Source of the DNA: CAIZWU01 sp942492905
GTDB taxonomy: Bacteria > Verrucomicrobiota > Verrucomicrobiia > Verrucomicrobiales > V1-33
DNA length: 64,000 bases
NCBI GenBank assembly: GCA_942492905.1
Contig: OW818657.1
Location: 4,216,001-4,280,000 of the forward strand
Direction: 5' to 3'
Part shown: positions 18,853-29,336 of the stretch, one piece after another
How the letters are laid out: every line of letters starts with the position of its first letter
How positions within the stretch are numbered: position 1 is the first letter of the stretch
Program-made: the position numbers and the translations under genes
The notes under the pieces: generated by a model
Told to the model about the DNA's origin: nothing
The model's database searches: none
Seen by the model: only the letters and a program-made list of their open reading frames with translations

Positions 18853-19560
18853 CTAAACCGGCACCAGTTGCTTCAGGGCAATCCCCCTCCAGTGGCCTTC
18901 GGGCAAATCCCCCAGGGTCAGCGCACCGATGGCACTGCGGTGCAGGGCGGTGACGGGGCAGCCCTGGCTGGCGAACATCCGGCGCACCTGGTGATATTTT
19001 CCCTCATGGAGGAACAGGCGGGCGGTGTGGTCGCCGGTGATTTCCAGCCGGGCCGGCAGGCAGGCTTTGGCTTCTCCCCGCAGCGTCAGGGTGCCCGAGG
19101 CGAAAAGTTCGGTCAGGCCGTCCGGGAATGGGGTGCTGACAATTACTTCATAGGTCTTTTCCACCTCGTGTTTGGGCGAAGTCAGGCGGTGGCTGAGCGC
19201 GCCGTCATCGGTGATCAACAGCAGACCGCTGGTCTCGCGGTCGAGCCTGCCCACACTGATCGGCCCCGGATTCCGCCGCAACCACTGCGGCGGGAGCAGG
19301 TCGTAAATCAGTGGGGCCTCGGCGGGATCATGGGAGCAGGCGTAGCCAGCGGGCTTGTGCAGCATGACCAGCAGGCTATCAGGAAACTCCACCGGCAGTC
19401 CATCAATCAACACCGACTCCGGAGTCACCCGCTGATCGGTGCGCTGGAGCGGCTCGCCCCCGTGGGTAATCCGCCCCGCCGATAGCCAGGCCGCAGCTTC
19501 CCTCCGGCTGCAATAACCGAAACGGGAGAGCAGTTGATCAAGGCGCAGCGCAGGGGACAT
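18853..19560 (-). CDS. RsuA-type rRNA pseudouridine synthase
   Basis: 235 residues from ATG 19560 (MSPALRLDQLL). An N-terminal S4 RNA-binding domain (RLDQLLSRFGYCSRREAAAWL) is followed by the RsuA/RluB/E/F catalytic domain with the aspartate motif ISVGRLDRETSGLLLIT and the later HEGKYHQVRRMFASQG. These enzymes isomerise uridine in rRNA; the overall form resembles RsuA (16S U516), but RluE or RluF activity cannot be excluded. Leftward, 42 bp downstream of the sigma factor gene, so co-transcription is possible. Confidence 0.9.
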   Translation of the reverse strand: MSPALRLDQLLSRFGYCSRREAAAWLSAGRITHGGEPLQRTDQRVTPESVLIDGLPVEFPDSLLVMLHKPAGYACSHDPAEAPLIYDLLPPQWLRRNPGPISVGRLDRETSGLLLITDDGALSHRLTSPKHEVEKTYEVIVSTPFPDGLTELFASGTLTLRGEAKACLPARLEITGDHTARLFLHEGKYHQVRRMFASQGCPVTALHRSAIGALTLGDLPEGHWRGIALKQLVPV

Positions 19561-19602
19561 GGGAATGTGAACCGCCCAACCAGCGGCAGCCAACCCACGA
19601 CC

Positions 19603-20559
19603 TTATTCGTCGCCAATGCTGAATTCGTCCGCCGAGAAGTCGTCGTCGTCGTCGTCCAGCATGCTTGCCATGGCAGCCACCGCAGCGGCGGCCATCCCGG
19701 CTTTTTTGCGGGCGCCCTTGAGCGGACGTGGTCCCGGATCTTCCTTCTTCTGCAGCGCCCGGCGCAGTTTTTTCAGCGCGATGTTCTGCAGCTGGCGGAT
19801 GCGTTCGCGGGTGACCCCGAATTCCTGACCGACTTCCTCCAGCGTTTTGGGCTTCTGTCCGTTCAGGCCGAAACGGGCATCAATGATCTTGCGTTCGCGC
19901 TCGTCGAGCACGTCCAGCAGACCATCGAGTTGGTCGTGCATGTTGCGGTGGCTGAGAATCTCGTGCGGGGTCTGGGCGCGGTCATCGCCGATGATTTCAC
20001 CGAATTCCGTGCTGTCGTCCTCACTGATCGGGGCATCCAGCGAAGCGGGGCGCAGGCTGGCGGCCTTCAACTGGGCCAGTTTGGCCCGGTCGATCCCGAT
20101 TTCTTCGGAAAGCTCGTCATCGGTCGGTTCGCGGCCCAAGTCCTCCGACATGGACATCGAAACGCGGCGCATCTTGGATATTTTGTCCACCATGTGGACG
20201 GGCAGACGGATCGTCTTGGACTGGTTCGCCAGCGCGCGTTTGATCGACTGTTTGATCCACCAGGCTGCGTAGGTGGAAAGTTTACCACCCTTGTTCGGGT
20301 CGAAACGTTCCACCGCCTTCATCAGGCCGATGTTGCCTTCGGAAATAAGGTCCAGCAGGGGAAGGCCGTAGTTGGCGTAGTCCTGGGCGATTTTCACCAC
20401 GAGCCGCAGGTTGGCTTTGATCATGTGATCCCGGGCGGCCTTGCTGCCGGCTTGGATCTTGGCCGCGAGTTCGACTTCCTGTTCCGGGGTGAGCAGCGGG
20501 GTTTTTCCGATCTCCCGCAGGTAAATTTTGATGCCTCCATCAAGTTCAAGGTTGGCCAT
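19603..20559 (-). CDS. Sigma-70 family RNA polymerase sigma factor (short, group 1/2 type)
   Basis: 318 residues. Region 1.2 (IKIYLREIGKTPLLTPEQEVELA), region 2 with the -10 recognition helix (NIGLMKAVERFDPNKGGKLSTYAAWWIKQSIKRAL), region 3 (SMSMSEDLGREPTDDELSEEIG) and region 4 (KTLEEVGQEFGVTRERIRQLQNIALKKLR) are complete. Region 1.1 and the large non-conserved insert of classical RpoD are absent, so this is probably an alternative RpoS/RpoD-like factor. The C-terminus carries an unusual extension: a basic alanine-rich stretch, then an acidic tail (LDDDDDDFSADEFSIGDE). It precedes the pseudouridine synthase gene. Confidence 0.93.
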   Translation of the reverse strand: MANLELDGGIKIYLREIGKTPLLTPEQEVELAAKIQAGSKAARDHMIKANLRLVVKIAQDYANYGLPLLDLISEGNIGLMKAVERFDPNKGGKLSTYAAWWIKQSIKRALANQSKTIRLPVHMVDKISKMRRVSMSMSEDLGREPTDDELSEEIGIDRAKLAQLKAASLRPASLDAPISEDDSTEFGEIIGDDRAQTPHEILSHRNMHDQLDGLLDVLDERERKIIDARFGLNGQKPKTLEEVGQEFGVTRERIRQLQNIALKKLRRALQKKEDPGPRPLKGARKKAGMAAAAVAAMASMLDDDDDDFSADEFSIGDE

Positions 20560-20569
20560 GGCAGTAGTG

Positions 20570-20809
20570 TCAGCAGAAAACGGGTTCGGATGGGTAAAAC
20601 GAGGGGGACTTCAATGGGCGATGCGGCGCCGGTGATTCAGACTGGGCGCCAAGTCCACCTCGGGGAGCGATGCCGCGCTCTGGTTTTACGGATAAATCAG
20701 GCACAAAAATTGCAGACCCGTCAGTGGAACCCGTGTTCAACACCTTTCGCTCCTGATCGTCAATAGCGATTTCAGGTTTGTTAAGAGGAAGGGTTGTCAT
20801 AATTGTCAC
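20570..20809 (-). CDS. Possible small leader ORF before the sigma factor gene (weak)
   Basis: 79 codons ending 10 bp before the sigma factor ATG. No family is recognised, composition is unremarkable, and no clear ribosome binding site precedes the ATG. It could be a real small protein or simply part of a long 5' leader. The remaining bases up to the cyclophilin gene (20810-21042) hold no gene that I can support; they must contain the divergent promoters for the sigma factor and cyclophilin genes. Confidence 0.22.
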   Translation of the reverse strand: MTIMTTLPLNKPEIAIDDQERKVLNTGSTDGSAIFVPDLSVKPERGIAPRGGLGAQSESPAPHRPLKSPSFYPSEPVFC

Positions 20810-21042
20810 ACAGGAACGGCTGTCTCATCGGAAAAACATGGGAAAAAGCCTGAAAAAGCTTACCCCGGCTGGAATTCCCTCCGTTTCCAGGCGCCTCAAA
20901 GCACAGAGCGTGCCCGGAGCCATACACTCTGCGTTTGATTTTCAGGCAAATCCCATGCAGCATCGCGCCCCGGTGAAAGGCGGGCGCCTCCTGCCTTCCC
21001 CCGCTTTCAAACCCGGAAATCAATCCCTGCCCCCGCCTTCCC

Positions 21043-21750
21043 ATGAAATCCTCCCTGCTGCCCCTCGCCGCCCTGATCCTCAGCCTCGGGGCTTCTGCCC
21101 CCCTGCGCGCCGCCGATCCGGCCGTCCCAGCCGAAAAAGCCGCCCCCAGCGCATCCTTGGCCGATCCTTCGAAGCTCACGGAAAAAGCCCCCGACAGCTT
21201 CAAGGTCAAGTTCACCACCACCAAAGGCGACTTCACCCTCCAGCTCAGCCGTCCCCTCTCCCCCAACGGCGCCGACCGTTTTTACAATCTGGTGAAGGCC
21301 GGTTACTTCAAGGACATCGCGTTCTTCCGTGTCATCCCTGGTTTCATGGGCCAATTCGGCATCCATGGCGATCCTATCATCGCCGCCGCCTGGCGCACCG
21401 CCAATATCCCGGACGACACCGTCAAGGGCAGCAACGTCCGCGGGGCCATCACCTTCGCCAAGTCCGGCGCGCCCAACAGCCGCAGCACCCAATTCTTTAT
21501 CAACCTCGCCGACAATGCGAACCTCGACGGCATGGGCTTCTCGCCCTTCGGCAAAGTCGTCGAAGGCATGGATGTGGTCGATAAACTGAACGGCGAATAC
21601 GGCGAAGGAGCCCCCAGCGGCCGCGGTCCAAACCAGATGCGCGTCCAGTCCGAAGGAAACGCCTACCTCAAAAAGGACTTCCCCCGCCTCGACTACATCA
21701 AGTCCGCCACCCTCCTCCCCGCCGACGAAGCCGCCAAACCGGCCAAATAA
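21043..21750 (+). CDS. Exported cyclophilin-type peptidylprolyl isomerase
   Basis: 235 residues with a signal peptide (LPLAALILSLGASAPLRAAD). The cyclophilin domain (about residues 55-185) shows FTTTKGDFTLQL, ADRFYNLVKAGYFKDIAFFRVIPGFMGQFG, and STQFFINLADNANLDGMGFSPFGKV, with the catalytic Arg in FFRV. It would speed proline isomerisation during folding of exported proteins. A second, cytoplasmic cyclophilin follows on the same strand 90 bp downstream. Confidence 0.92.
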   Translation: MKSSLLPLAALILSLGASAPLRAADPAVPAEKAAPSASLADPSKLTEKAPDSFKVKFTTTKGDFTLQLSRPLSPNGADRFYNLVKAGYFKDIAFFRVIPGFMGQFGIHGDPIIAAAWRTANIPDDTVKGSNVRGAITFAKSGAPNSRSTQFFINLADNANLDGMGFSPFGKVVEGMDVVDKLNGEYGEGAPSGRGPNQMRVQSEGNAYLKKDFPRLDYIKSATLLPADEAAKPAK

Positions 21751-21840
21751 CCAGCTTCCCGGAGCCCCCCAACTTTCCAGTCCCGGCACCCCGCCGGGGC
21801 CCTGCTGAAAACTGAATCCCTCAAAACCAACCACTTCCCC

Positions 21841-22341
<501 letters not shown>

Positions 22342-22364
22342 GCCCTTCCCTGACAGCCCCTTCC

Positions 22365-22400
22365 AAAAACGCCGGCCCGTGCAAACAGGCCGGCGTTTTT
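22365..22400. terminator. Bidirectional Rho-independent terminator
   Basis: A perfect 13-bp inverted repeat (AAAAACGCCGGCC and its complement GGCCGGCGTTTTT) around a 10-base loop. GC-rich stem with A-run before and T-run after, so it can terminate transcription from either side. It closes the cyclophilin pair and insulates the large beta-helix gene that starts about 70 bp further on. Confidence 0.9.
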
Positions 22401-22469
22401 GCGTCCACGCCCCCGGCTCCGGGTGACGGAAAATAACCATCTTCCAGCTGGACAAACTACCCCCTAACC

Positions 22470-25400
22470 GTGAGATTGATGTTGAACGTTATGCACACCT
22501 CCCCCCGCTCCTTGCTGCCCCTGTGCCTCCTCACCGCATTACTCCACGCCGCCTCGTTATCCCGGGCAGCCGCCGGAACCTTCACCGTCACCACGGACAC
22601 AGACTCCGGGCCCGGTTCCCTTCGACAGGCCATTCTGGATGCCAATGCGGCACCCGGCAGCGATATTATCCGGTGCACCCTTCCCTCGAGCGGCGCCCCC
22701 CCGGTAATCAATGTGACCGGGACACTGCCGGATATCACCGGCCCGTTGACCATGCGGGATGATTCGATGGAAATCCGTTCCACCGGAATGACTGCGGGCC
22801 AATCCCTCATAACCATTACCGGCGGTAATTCCACGGTCGGCCAGGTCAGTGTCGTCAGCACTACCGCTGGCACGGTCGGAATTACCCTCAGCGGAAACGG
22901 CGGAAACACCGTGGAAAATGCCTGGATTGGGATCAGTTATGCCAATCTGATTCCCTCGGCGGGTTTGCACGGCATTGTCATCACCTCTGATGACAACATC
23001 ATTTCCGGCAGCCGGATCGGCGGTGCGTCCAGCGGGGATGGCATCCGCATTACCGGCAACCGGAATACCGTGAAGAGTTCCTTCATCGGCGTGAATCCCG
23101 CCATTGCTCAGGCGATGGCCCCCAATCGCACAGGTATTCACCTCCTTGGCGGAGCGGACAATGTGATTGGCCGTCCGTTCGGAGATACCGCCCCCTTTGG
23201 CAACAACCAGATCAGTGCCTCTCTTGAAACCGGCATTCATGTCGAAGGAGGCCAAAACCATCTCGTCCGGGAAAATGAGGTCAGTCCTTTGGGATTTTCT
23301 TCCACCACACGAAATGGAACTGGAACGTCCGGCCACGGCATTCTGATTGATTCCCAAGCAGACGGAATTCTTGTCGAAGCCACGCGGATTTCCAGCACCA
23401 ATGGAGCCAATCTCCGCATCACCGGCGGCGCAAAAAACATAACGATTTCAGGCAAAAACAGTGAAATCTCCATGGCTTGGCAGTGTATCGTAATCGGGGA
23501 AACCGGGAGTGTGACGGTGGAAGACTACCGTATTTTTTCCTCCGGAGGAAGTGGCATCCATCTGGAGGGCGGGAGCGGAAAGTCGGGTCCTATCCTTATC
23601 AGAAACAACCAGATCGCCGCCAATCCCACAGGCATTCATGTGGTTTCCGGCATGGGACAGGTGACTATTGGGACACGAAAAAATCCCACCGATACCGTCT
23701 CCAATGTGATTTCAGGAAACTATTCGGCCAACGTACTCATCACCGATCCTTCCGCGGCCGTCCGCGTTTCCGAAAATGCCGTCCACCCCATTGCCGGGCC
23801 TTTCACGCCCTATCTCTCCACTCTGGCGATCAATCTGCAACCCGCCGGAGAACCGCCGGGGACCGCAACCCCCAATGATCCCCTGGATGCTGACACCGGC
23901 CCCAACGGAATGCAGAATAAACCGGTCATCCATGCCATCGTCCCGCTGACCGGCGACGCGATCCGGGTGGAGGCCATATTGCCAGCCAAACCATCCACCA
24001 CCTACACCGTGGAAGCCCATCAGTATGCCCCGACCATGGTGGAGCCAAAGGCGCTGTTCATGGCAACAGTCACAGTCACCACCGACGCATCCGGCAATGC
24101 GGCCATTTCCCTGCCTCTCACGGCTTACCGGTCCGGCTGGAAAGTGGCCCTGACCGCCACTTCACCCGAGGGCGAGACCAGTGAATACAGCAACGCCGAG
24201 CCGGCAGGTTTTGTGGCCCCGGAGTTCCCGCTGCTGACCGACCAGACTTCCCTGAGCTTTCCCGAGGACGATGCGGAAACAGGCTCCTCCTTTTCGCTAT
24301 TGCGGCCCTCTACCACCATCGGGGATTTCACTGCCAAGCTCACGATCACCCAAATCTCTCCAAATGTCACCATGGGGCCATCCACTCCGGCATTGCTCCG
24401 CTACCGTCTTGATCCTTCGGGTCCATGGATTTTCCTGTCGATGATGGGCACTTCTGCAAATATCCCGTTCACCGCCGCCGAAACGACCAAAAACATCTAT
24501 CTGACGTCGAATGATGATACTGGCTGGGACCCCTCCAGCAAACGCCTCGATCTCGAAGTCCGCGTCGACAGTCTGGTGAAAACCATCGCCGTGATCTCAC
24601 CCGACAATGATCCCGCCGTCTTTACCGCTGCCTTGGCTCCGATAGTATTTCTCCCCCCTTTTCCCGCCCCTGCTGACTTCTTTGAAAATTCAGACACGAG
24701 TTCCATCCAATTTTTGGCTGACCGGAGTGCTTCGGTAATGGATATGGAATACCGCATCACCCTGAACCCAGCCCTCAGCACTGCCATTTTGGGTCAGGAT
24801 TTCACGCTCCCCGATATGGCCTCCCCCTTTACCACGGGGGCCATCCGACATATTCTTAATATGGGGGGTGGATTCAGCCAGAGTTTCAACTTAACAGTAG
24901 TCCCCATCAATGAAAGCCTGGTGGAGGAGGATGAAATCATCGCTTTCAACGTTGTCAGCATCACCCCCGGCACCGCTTACAGCACCGTCGTTTTCTTGAC
25001 CCTGAAAAATGACGACTTCTACCAGACAAGCATCGGGGACGCTTCCGTGGCCGAGGGCAACTCTGGCACCACCCTGCTGACTTTCCCTGTCACGATAGGG
25101 CAGGCTCTCGCAACCGGGGTGACCTTTGACTGGACGACCGCAGCGGGCACCGCCACCCCCGGCACGGATTTCACCGTTGCCTCCGGCACGGTCACCATAC
25201 CCGCGGGCAGCACCAGCTCCTCCATCCAGGTCACGGTGACCGGCGATGCCCTGATTGAACCAGCCGAGGCTTTCACCGTCACTCTGGCCAATTCCAGCAA
25301 CCCGGCCGTCGTCCTCTCCCGCGCCACGGCCACCGGCACTATCACCAACGACGACTTCGCGATGGTCTCCGTCTCCGACCGCACGGTCTCGGAAAGCGCT

Positions 25401-26954
25401 GGCACCATCATTTTCTCCGCCACCCTCAGCGAGCCGGTGCCATTCGCCTCCTCGGTGGCCTACACCATCGCCAACGGCACGGCCTCCCGGCCCGGCGATT
25501 ACACCATCACTTCTCCCAGCGGCACCCTCAACTTCCCTGCCGGCAGCACCACCGGCTTCATCAGCTTCAGCATCATTAATGATACTGCTGTGGAACCTGA
25601 CGAAACCTTTACCCTCCAGCTCAGCAATGCTTCCAATCTGAATCTTGGCACCAGCAGCGCCACCATCACCATCCAGGATAATGATTCCCCCACGCTGCTC
25701 CCCCCTACCGTCGTCAGCATGGTTGAAGGAGACACTGGCACCCAGCCGCTTTCCGTCTCCCTCGTTCTGTCCACGGCCGCCATCCGGGCCGGCTCCTTTA
25801 ATTGGCAAGTCACTGCGGACTCCACCGGCGTGGAAGCCGCCAGCGGCACCGTCACCTTCGCCCCTGGAGCCACCACTGCCAATCTGAGCCTTGCGCTTGC
25901 CGGCAACCTCATTCCCCAGCCCACCCGCAGCGTAAAACTCCAACTCAGCAATCCGGTCGAAGTCTCCCTCCCCGCCTCCATCATCACCGTCGCCACCATC
26001 ACGGACAACGATCAGCGCGGGATCACCGGCAATGCAGTGTCCCTTGCTGAAGGCAACGGTGGCACCACCATCGCCCTGTTCCCCATCAGTATCAGCGCAC
26101 CGCTGGAAGTTCCTGTCACCGTCCAATATCAGACCGCCGATGGCAGCGCTCTCGCGGCCACCGATTACACGGCGGCCAACGGCACCGCCACCATTCCCGC
26201 CGGGGCCACCGAAGTCACCATCCCCATTACCGTTCTCGCCGATACCACCCTGGAGTTGACCGAGACGTTCACCGTCCTGCTAAGTTCGCCGGTCAACGCC
26301 ACTTTGGCCACGGCTACCCTCACCGGCACTATCCAAAACGACGACGACCAGCCGGTCCTCCAAATCTCCCCGGCCACGGTCACCGCCGGCCCGGGCGGTC
26401 CCTTTCTCGCCTGGATCGAAATCAAACTCCCTGAAGCGTCCAGCTCCCTCGGCTTCCCGGTGGCCTACGCGGTCGCCACCCGCAACGGCACGGCCCTCGC
26501 CGGCACGGACTACACCGCGATCACGGGTGGGGTCCTCACCTTCCCGCCCGGCAATGGCACCCCTGCCTCCCTGTGGATCACGGTTACCGTCGCGGGCAAT
26601 CAAAACGCCGGTGGTGGTCCGACCCAATTCCATGTGGACTTCACCCCCCTGACCGGTCCGGCCTCCATCCTCTCCACCGAAGTCAAAATCGAGCCCCTGC
26701 GCGTCACCGCGTTTTCCCGGATCGGTCTCGGCTTCTACACGGTCAGCTTCCCCACCGGCATCGCCCAAAACTACGTCATCCAGCAGGCCACCTCCCTTGC
26801 GGGCCCCTGGTCCGACAAAACCAGTGTCATTCCGGGCACTGGCAATCCAGTCGATGAGTTTCTCCTCTTCGCCTCCCAGCCCCGGGCCTACTTCCGGGTC
26901 CGTTCCTTCACCACGCCTCCGGCCACCCCGGCAAATCTCGGCAGCAATCCGTAG
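22470..26954 (+). CDS. Giant exported beta-helix protein with Calx-beta domains
   Basis: 1494 residues; the frame starts at ATG 22470, with a second ATG at 22491 giving a cleaner signal peptide (LLPLCLLTALLHAASLSRAAA). Layout: a GPGSLRQAILDAN motif typical of right-handed parallel beta-helix surface proteins, a beta-helix region with short GI.I...NN.I turns (about residues 100-440), a spacer with Ig-like strands, then four or five Calx-beta domains (about 870-1390; markers VAEGNSGTTLLTFPVTI, DTAVEPDETFTLQLSNAS, LAEGNGGTTIALFPISI). A C-terminal module (YVIQQATSLAGPWSDKT ... RAYFRV) is shared with other exported proteins here. Probably a surface or secreted adhesin or sugar-binding protein; no catalytic residues identified. 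Confidence 0.85.
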   Translation: MRLMLNVMHTSPRSLLPLCLLTALLHAASLSRAAAGTFTVTTDTDSGPGSLRQAILDANAAPGSDIIRCTLPSSGAPPVINVTGTLPDITGPLTMRDDSMEIRSTGMTAGQSLITITGGNSTVGQVSVVSTTAGTVGITLSGNGGNTVENAWIGISYANLIPSAGLHGIVITSDDNIISGSRIGGASSGDGIRITGNRNTVKSSFIGVNPAIAQAMAPNRTGIHLLGGADNVIGRPFGDTAPFGNNQISASLETGIHVEGGQNHLVRENEVSPLGFSSTTRNGTGTSGHGILIDSQADGILVEATRISSTNGANLRITGGAKNITISGKNSEISMAWQCIVIGETGSVTVEDYRIFSSGGSGIHLEGGSGKSGPILIRNNQIAANPTGIHVVSGMGQVTIGTRKNPTDTVSNVISGNYSANVLITDPSAAVRVSENAVHPIAGPFTPYLSTLAINLQPAGEPPGTATPNDPLDADTGPNGMQNKPVIHAIVPLTGDAIRVEAILPAKPSTTYTVEAHQYAPTMVEPKALFMATVTVTTDASGNAAISLPLTAYRSGWKVALTATSPEGETSEYSNAEPAGFVAPEFPLLTDQTSLSFPEDDAETGSSFSLLRPSTTIGDFTAKLTITQISPNVTMGPSTPALLRYRLDPSGPWIFLSMMGTSANIPFTAAETTKNIYLTSNDDTGWDPSSKRLDLEVRVDSLVKTIAVISPDNDPAVFTAALAPIVFLPPFPAPADFFENSDTSSIQFLADRSASVMDMEYRITLNPALSTAILGQDFTLPDMASPFTTGAIRHILNMGGGFSQSFNLTVVPINESLVEEDEIIAFNVVSITPGTAYSTVVFLTLKNDDFYQTSIGDASVAEGNSGTTLLTFPVTIGQALATGVTFDWTTAAGTATPGTDFTVASGTVTIPAGSTSSSIQVTVTGDALIEPAEAFTVTLANSSNPAVVLSRATATGTITNDDFAMVSVSDRTVSESAGTIIFSATLSEPVPFASSVAYTIANGTASRPGDYTITSPSGTLNFPAGSTTGFISFSIINDTAVEPDETFTLQLSNASNLNLGTSSATITIQDNDSPTLLPPTVVSMVEGDTGTQPLSVSLVLSTAAIRAGSFNWQVTADSTGVEAASGTVTFAPGATTANLSLALAGNLIPQPTRSVKLQLSNPVEVSLPASIITVATITDNDQRGITGNAVSLAEGNGGTTIALFPISISAPLEVPVTVQYQTADGSALAATDYTAANGTATIPAGATEVTIPITVLADTTLELTETFTVLLSSPVNATLATATLTGTIQNDDDQPVLQISPATVTAGPGGPFLAWIEIKLPEASSSLGFPVAYAVATRNGTALAGTDYTAITGGVLTFPPGNGTPASLWITVTVAGNQNAGGGPTQFHVDFTPLTGPASILSTEVKIEPLRVTAFSRIGLGFYTVSFPTGIAQNYVIQQATSLAGPWSDKTSVIPGTGNPVDEFLLFASQPRAYFRVRSFTTPPATPANLGSNP

Positions 26955-27011
26955 GCTGGCCCGTGGCAAGCGTCCGGTGTCTGATCATCCCTGCCCGCCC
27001 GTGATACAGCC

Positions 27012-28301
27012 TCACACCACGGCCCGGCGCAGCAGGCTGGCCGGGATTTTGAAGTGCGTTGGATGTTTGTAGGAAAGATTGAGCAGCATCTGTCCGGAAA
27101 TGATGTGGAAGCTCTGGGCCCAGGCCAGTGGAGTGTTGTGCCCCATCTGAGTGCCCAGATAGAGTTCCGGGACGTAGCCTTCAGGAGTCATGGCGCTCTC
27201 CAGTTGGATAAAATATTTCACGGCCAGATCGAAATAGGCGGCGCGTTGCTCCCAGCTCAAGTGGATCGGGTGATGGTTGGCGTCGAAATCCTGCTCGTAT
27301 TCCGCGAGCTTGGAATAACAAATAGAGAGCCACGCCAGACCGAGCGGCCATTCTGCCGTCTCCCCTTCATGGGCGACGGTGCCGTGACCGGAATACACAT
27401 CGTTGGGATAACGCCGCACGCCGCGGGTCCCGACCAGATTCGTCTCGATGTTCTCCAGGATCATCAGCTTGGTCTCGTAGTCCACGATGGCATACGGCCA
27501 GATCAGGCTGAGCTGCGCCATATCGTAGGGGCGGCTGGGGGACTCCCGGGGCAGCAGTTCGGCGAGGGCTTTGTTGCCGTTGGCCACCATGCGCTGGCTT
27601 ACCGGAACCAGAGTGCCGATCTCGGTTTTCTGTTTGTATTTGTAGTCGTAGAAGCCTTGATCGAACCACATGGTCAGACCGCCCAGCACCGCGCCAAAGC
27701 TGCTGCTGTGCGCCTCGGGGCCTTCCTCCCACATGCCGAAGTCCTCCTCGAAACCCATGTTGAAAATGTAATTCCGGATGTGGCTGATCAGCGTAAAGTC
27801 CTCCGCCGTGAAACGGAATCCATAACCTTTCCGGATCAGATCCCCCATTTTATACATAAAGAGGCCGAAGACATCCATCTGGTGGTGCCCCCAGTCATCC
27901 GTGATGGTTTCGAGGGTGGTGGGATGCACGCGGGCCGGCATGAACAGACCGCGCTGGTCGAGCACGTTAGGCTTTAGGATGGACGCCTTGATGATGCGCA
28001 GGTGGTAGCGTTTAAAAATATCCAGCACGAGGCGGAAGCTCTCGATCATCTTGTCGAAGCACCCGAGGTATTCGTTCGCGTAGGTGGCGAACATGATGTC
28101 CCTGATCCAAAAAACGTTGTAGGCATCTCCCGAGCCATCATCGGCAGAATAGGGGCTGGCGATGTAACCGCCGTTGGGCCGCCTCAGTCGTTCCAAGGTG
28201 CTGTAGGAGAGGCGGATCCGCTCATCGAGAGGATGCTGGTGAAATTCGCCAGGAGGCGGAACGGGAGAAGTGCGGGTGCTGCGGGGCATATGGTCAGACA
28301 T
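27012..28301 (-). CDS. Glycoside hydrolase family 15-like protein (glucoamylase/phosphorylase kinase alpha type)
   Basis: 429 residues, no signal peptide. An (alpha/alpha)6-barrel enzyme by motif: NGGYIASPYSADDGSGDAY with FWIRDIMFATYAN near the N-terminus, DDWGHHQMDVFGLFMY, a first acidic motif GMWEEGPEAHSSSFG (candidate general acid Glu), and a second, HEGETAEWPLGLAWL. GH15 enzymes hydrolyse alpha-glucosidic bonds from chain ends; shorter relatives act on trehalose or are regulatory. The substrate cannot be read here. Convergent with the giant beta-helix gene and followed leftward by no partner. Confidence 0.8.
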   Translation of the reverse strand: MSDHMPRSTRTSPVPPPGEFHQHPLDERIRLSYSTLERLRRPNGGYIASPYSADDGSGDAYNVFWIRDIMFATYANEYLGCFDKMIESFRLVLDIFKRYHLRIIKASILKPNVLDQRGLFMPARVHPTTLETITDDWGHHQMDVFGLFMYKMGDLIRKGYGFRFTAEDFTLISHIRNYIFNMGFEEDFGMWEEGPEAHSSSFGAVLGGLTMWFDQGFYDYKYKQKTEIGTLVPVSQRMVANGNKALAELLPRESPSRPYDMAQLSLIWPYAIVDYETKLMILENIETNLVGTRGVRRYPNDVYSGHGTVAHEGETAEWPLGLAWLSICYSKLAEYEQDFDANHHPIHLSWEQRAAYFDLAVKYFIQLESAMTPEGYVPELYLGTQMGHNTPLAWAQSFHIISGQMLLNLSYKHPTHFKIPASLLRRAVV

Positions 28302-28362
28302 AGGTGATAAGCAGATTCGGTTCCGAAAATTGGAAGGATTGTGGATTCAGGGGGAAAAAGTG

Positions 28363-29232
28363 TCATTCCACGATGACGGCGCGGGGCGCGGCCGGCAAAG
28401 CCGGGGTGCCCGCGAGGGCAGACCGGATGGCATCTTCGACGGGAAGCGCCCGCAGGGCATCGCGCACGGCAGGGGCAGAAACCGCCTCGGTGAGCTCCGG
28501 CAGAGTGAGCAGCTTGCTGTAGTAGGAAAAGCTGAGGGCATGCAGCACATCATTATCCTTCAGCAGGGCACGCATGACTTCAGATTGCACCAGGGGAGCC
28601 ATCCGCGGCTGGCGGATCAGATTTTGCCACGCCGTTTCATTCCGGCGCAGGGCCAGCAGGGCGCCGAGGGCCGAGGCTTCGCGGGAGTGGAAAGGGTCCA
28701 CTTTATCCAATACCTGGCCCAGCGTCCCGGTGGAGACACCATTGCGGAACTGGGCGAGCAGCGGCGGTTCCTCCGGCGGCCCGGCACGCTGGGTCATGGC
28801 GGCTTTTTCCACCCACCGCATGCGCGCCACCCCACCACTGTAACGGATCGCCATTGCCGCGCCCCAGAGCACCAGCAACGCCGGCACCAAGCTGAACAAC
28901 CCGGCCCGGGTCCGCTGGGCAGCCCCGGCCGGGACCATGCCCGGACCACTGAAAAGCGAACCGAGGAACCGTTGGGAGAACCAGAACGCCAGTACCCCGC
29001 AAACCACCGCGCCCCACTGGATCGCTTCAGCATGAAACCCGTTCAGCCATGAGATCAAGGGCCCCGGCGCATACCGGAAAAAGGCCCAACCCGCCGCGGC
29101 ACCGGCCATGACCGACACCGCAAGCATCACCAACCGCCCAATCCCGCGCGCCACCCCCCAGAACACGCAAACGCCGGCAAAAGCCAGCATGGCGAGGCGC
29201 AGGGTGGGTTCGGAGGTCAGGGAAAAAGGCAT
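28363..29232 (-). CDS. CvpA-like membrane protein
   Basis: 289 residues from ATG 29232 (MPFSLTSEPTLRLAMLAF). Four hydrophobic helices in the first half resemble the CvpA (colicin V production) family: CVFWGVARGIGRLVMLAVSV and AVVCGVLAFWFSQRFLG. The C-terminal half is soluble and helical (about residues 165-289) without a recognised domain, so the assignment covers only the membrane part. It sits between the GH15-like gene and chorismate synthase on the same strand. Confidence 0.6.
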   Translation of the reverse strand: MPFSLTSEPTLRLAMLAFAGVCVFWGVARGIGRLVMLAVSVMAGAAAGWAFFRYAPGPLISWLNGFHAEAIQWGAVVCGVLAFWFSQRFLGSLFSGPGMVPAGAAQRTRAGLFSLVPALLVLWGAAMAIRYSGGVARMRWVEKAAMTQRAGPPEEPPLLAQFRNGVSTGTLGQVLDKVDPFHSREASALGALLALRRNETAWQNLIRQPRMAPLVQSEVMRALLKDNDVLHALSFSYYSKLLTLPELTEAVSAPAVRDALRALPVEDAIRSALAGTPALPAAPRAVIVE

Positions 29233-29336
29233 GGGGAAACGGCCATAACAAACGGACCGGCGTGGCAATAAAGATTATCCGACGTTCAAAGTTCAGCGCT
29301 CAAGGTCCTGTGTTGGCCACAGATGGGGCAAAGATT

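Noticed and set aside
24891..26126. Long antisense frame inside the beta-helix/Calx-beta gene
   Set aside because: Glycine/aspartate-rich shadow created by repetitive GC-rich sense codons; no family features.
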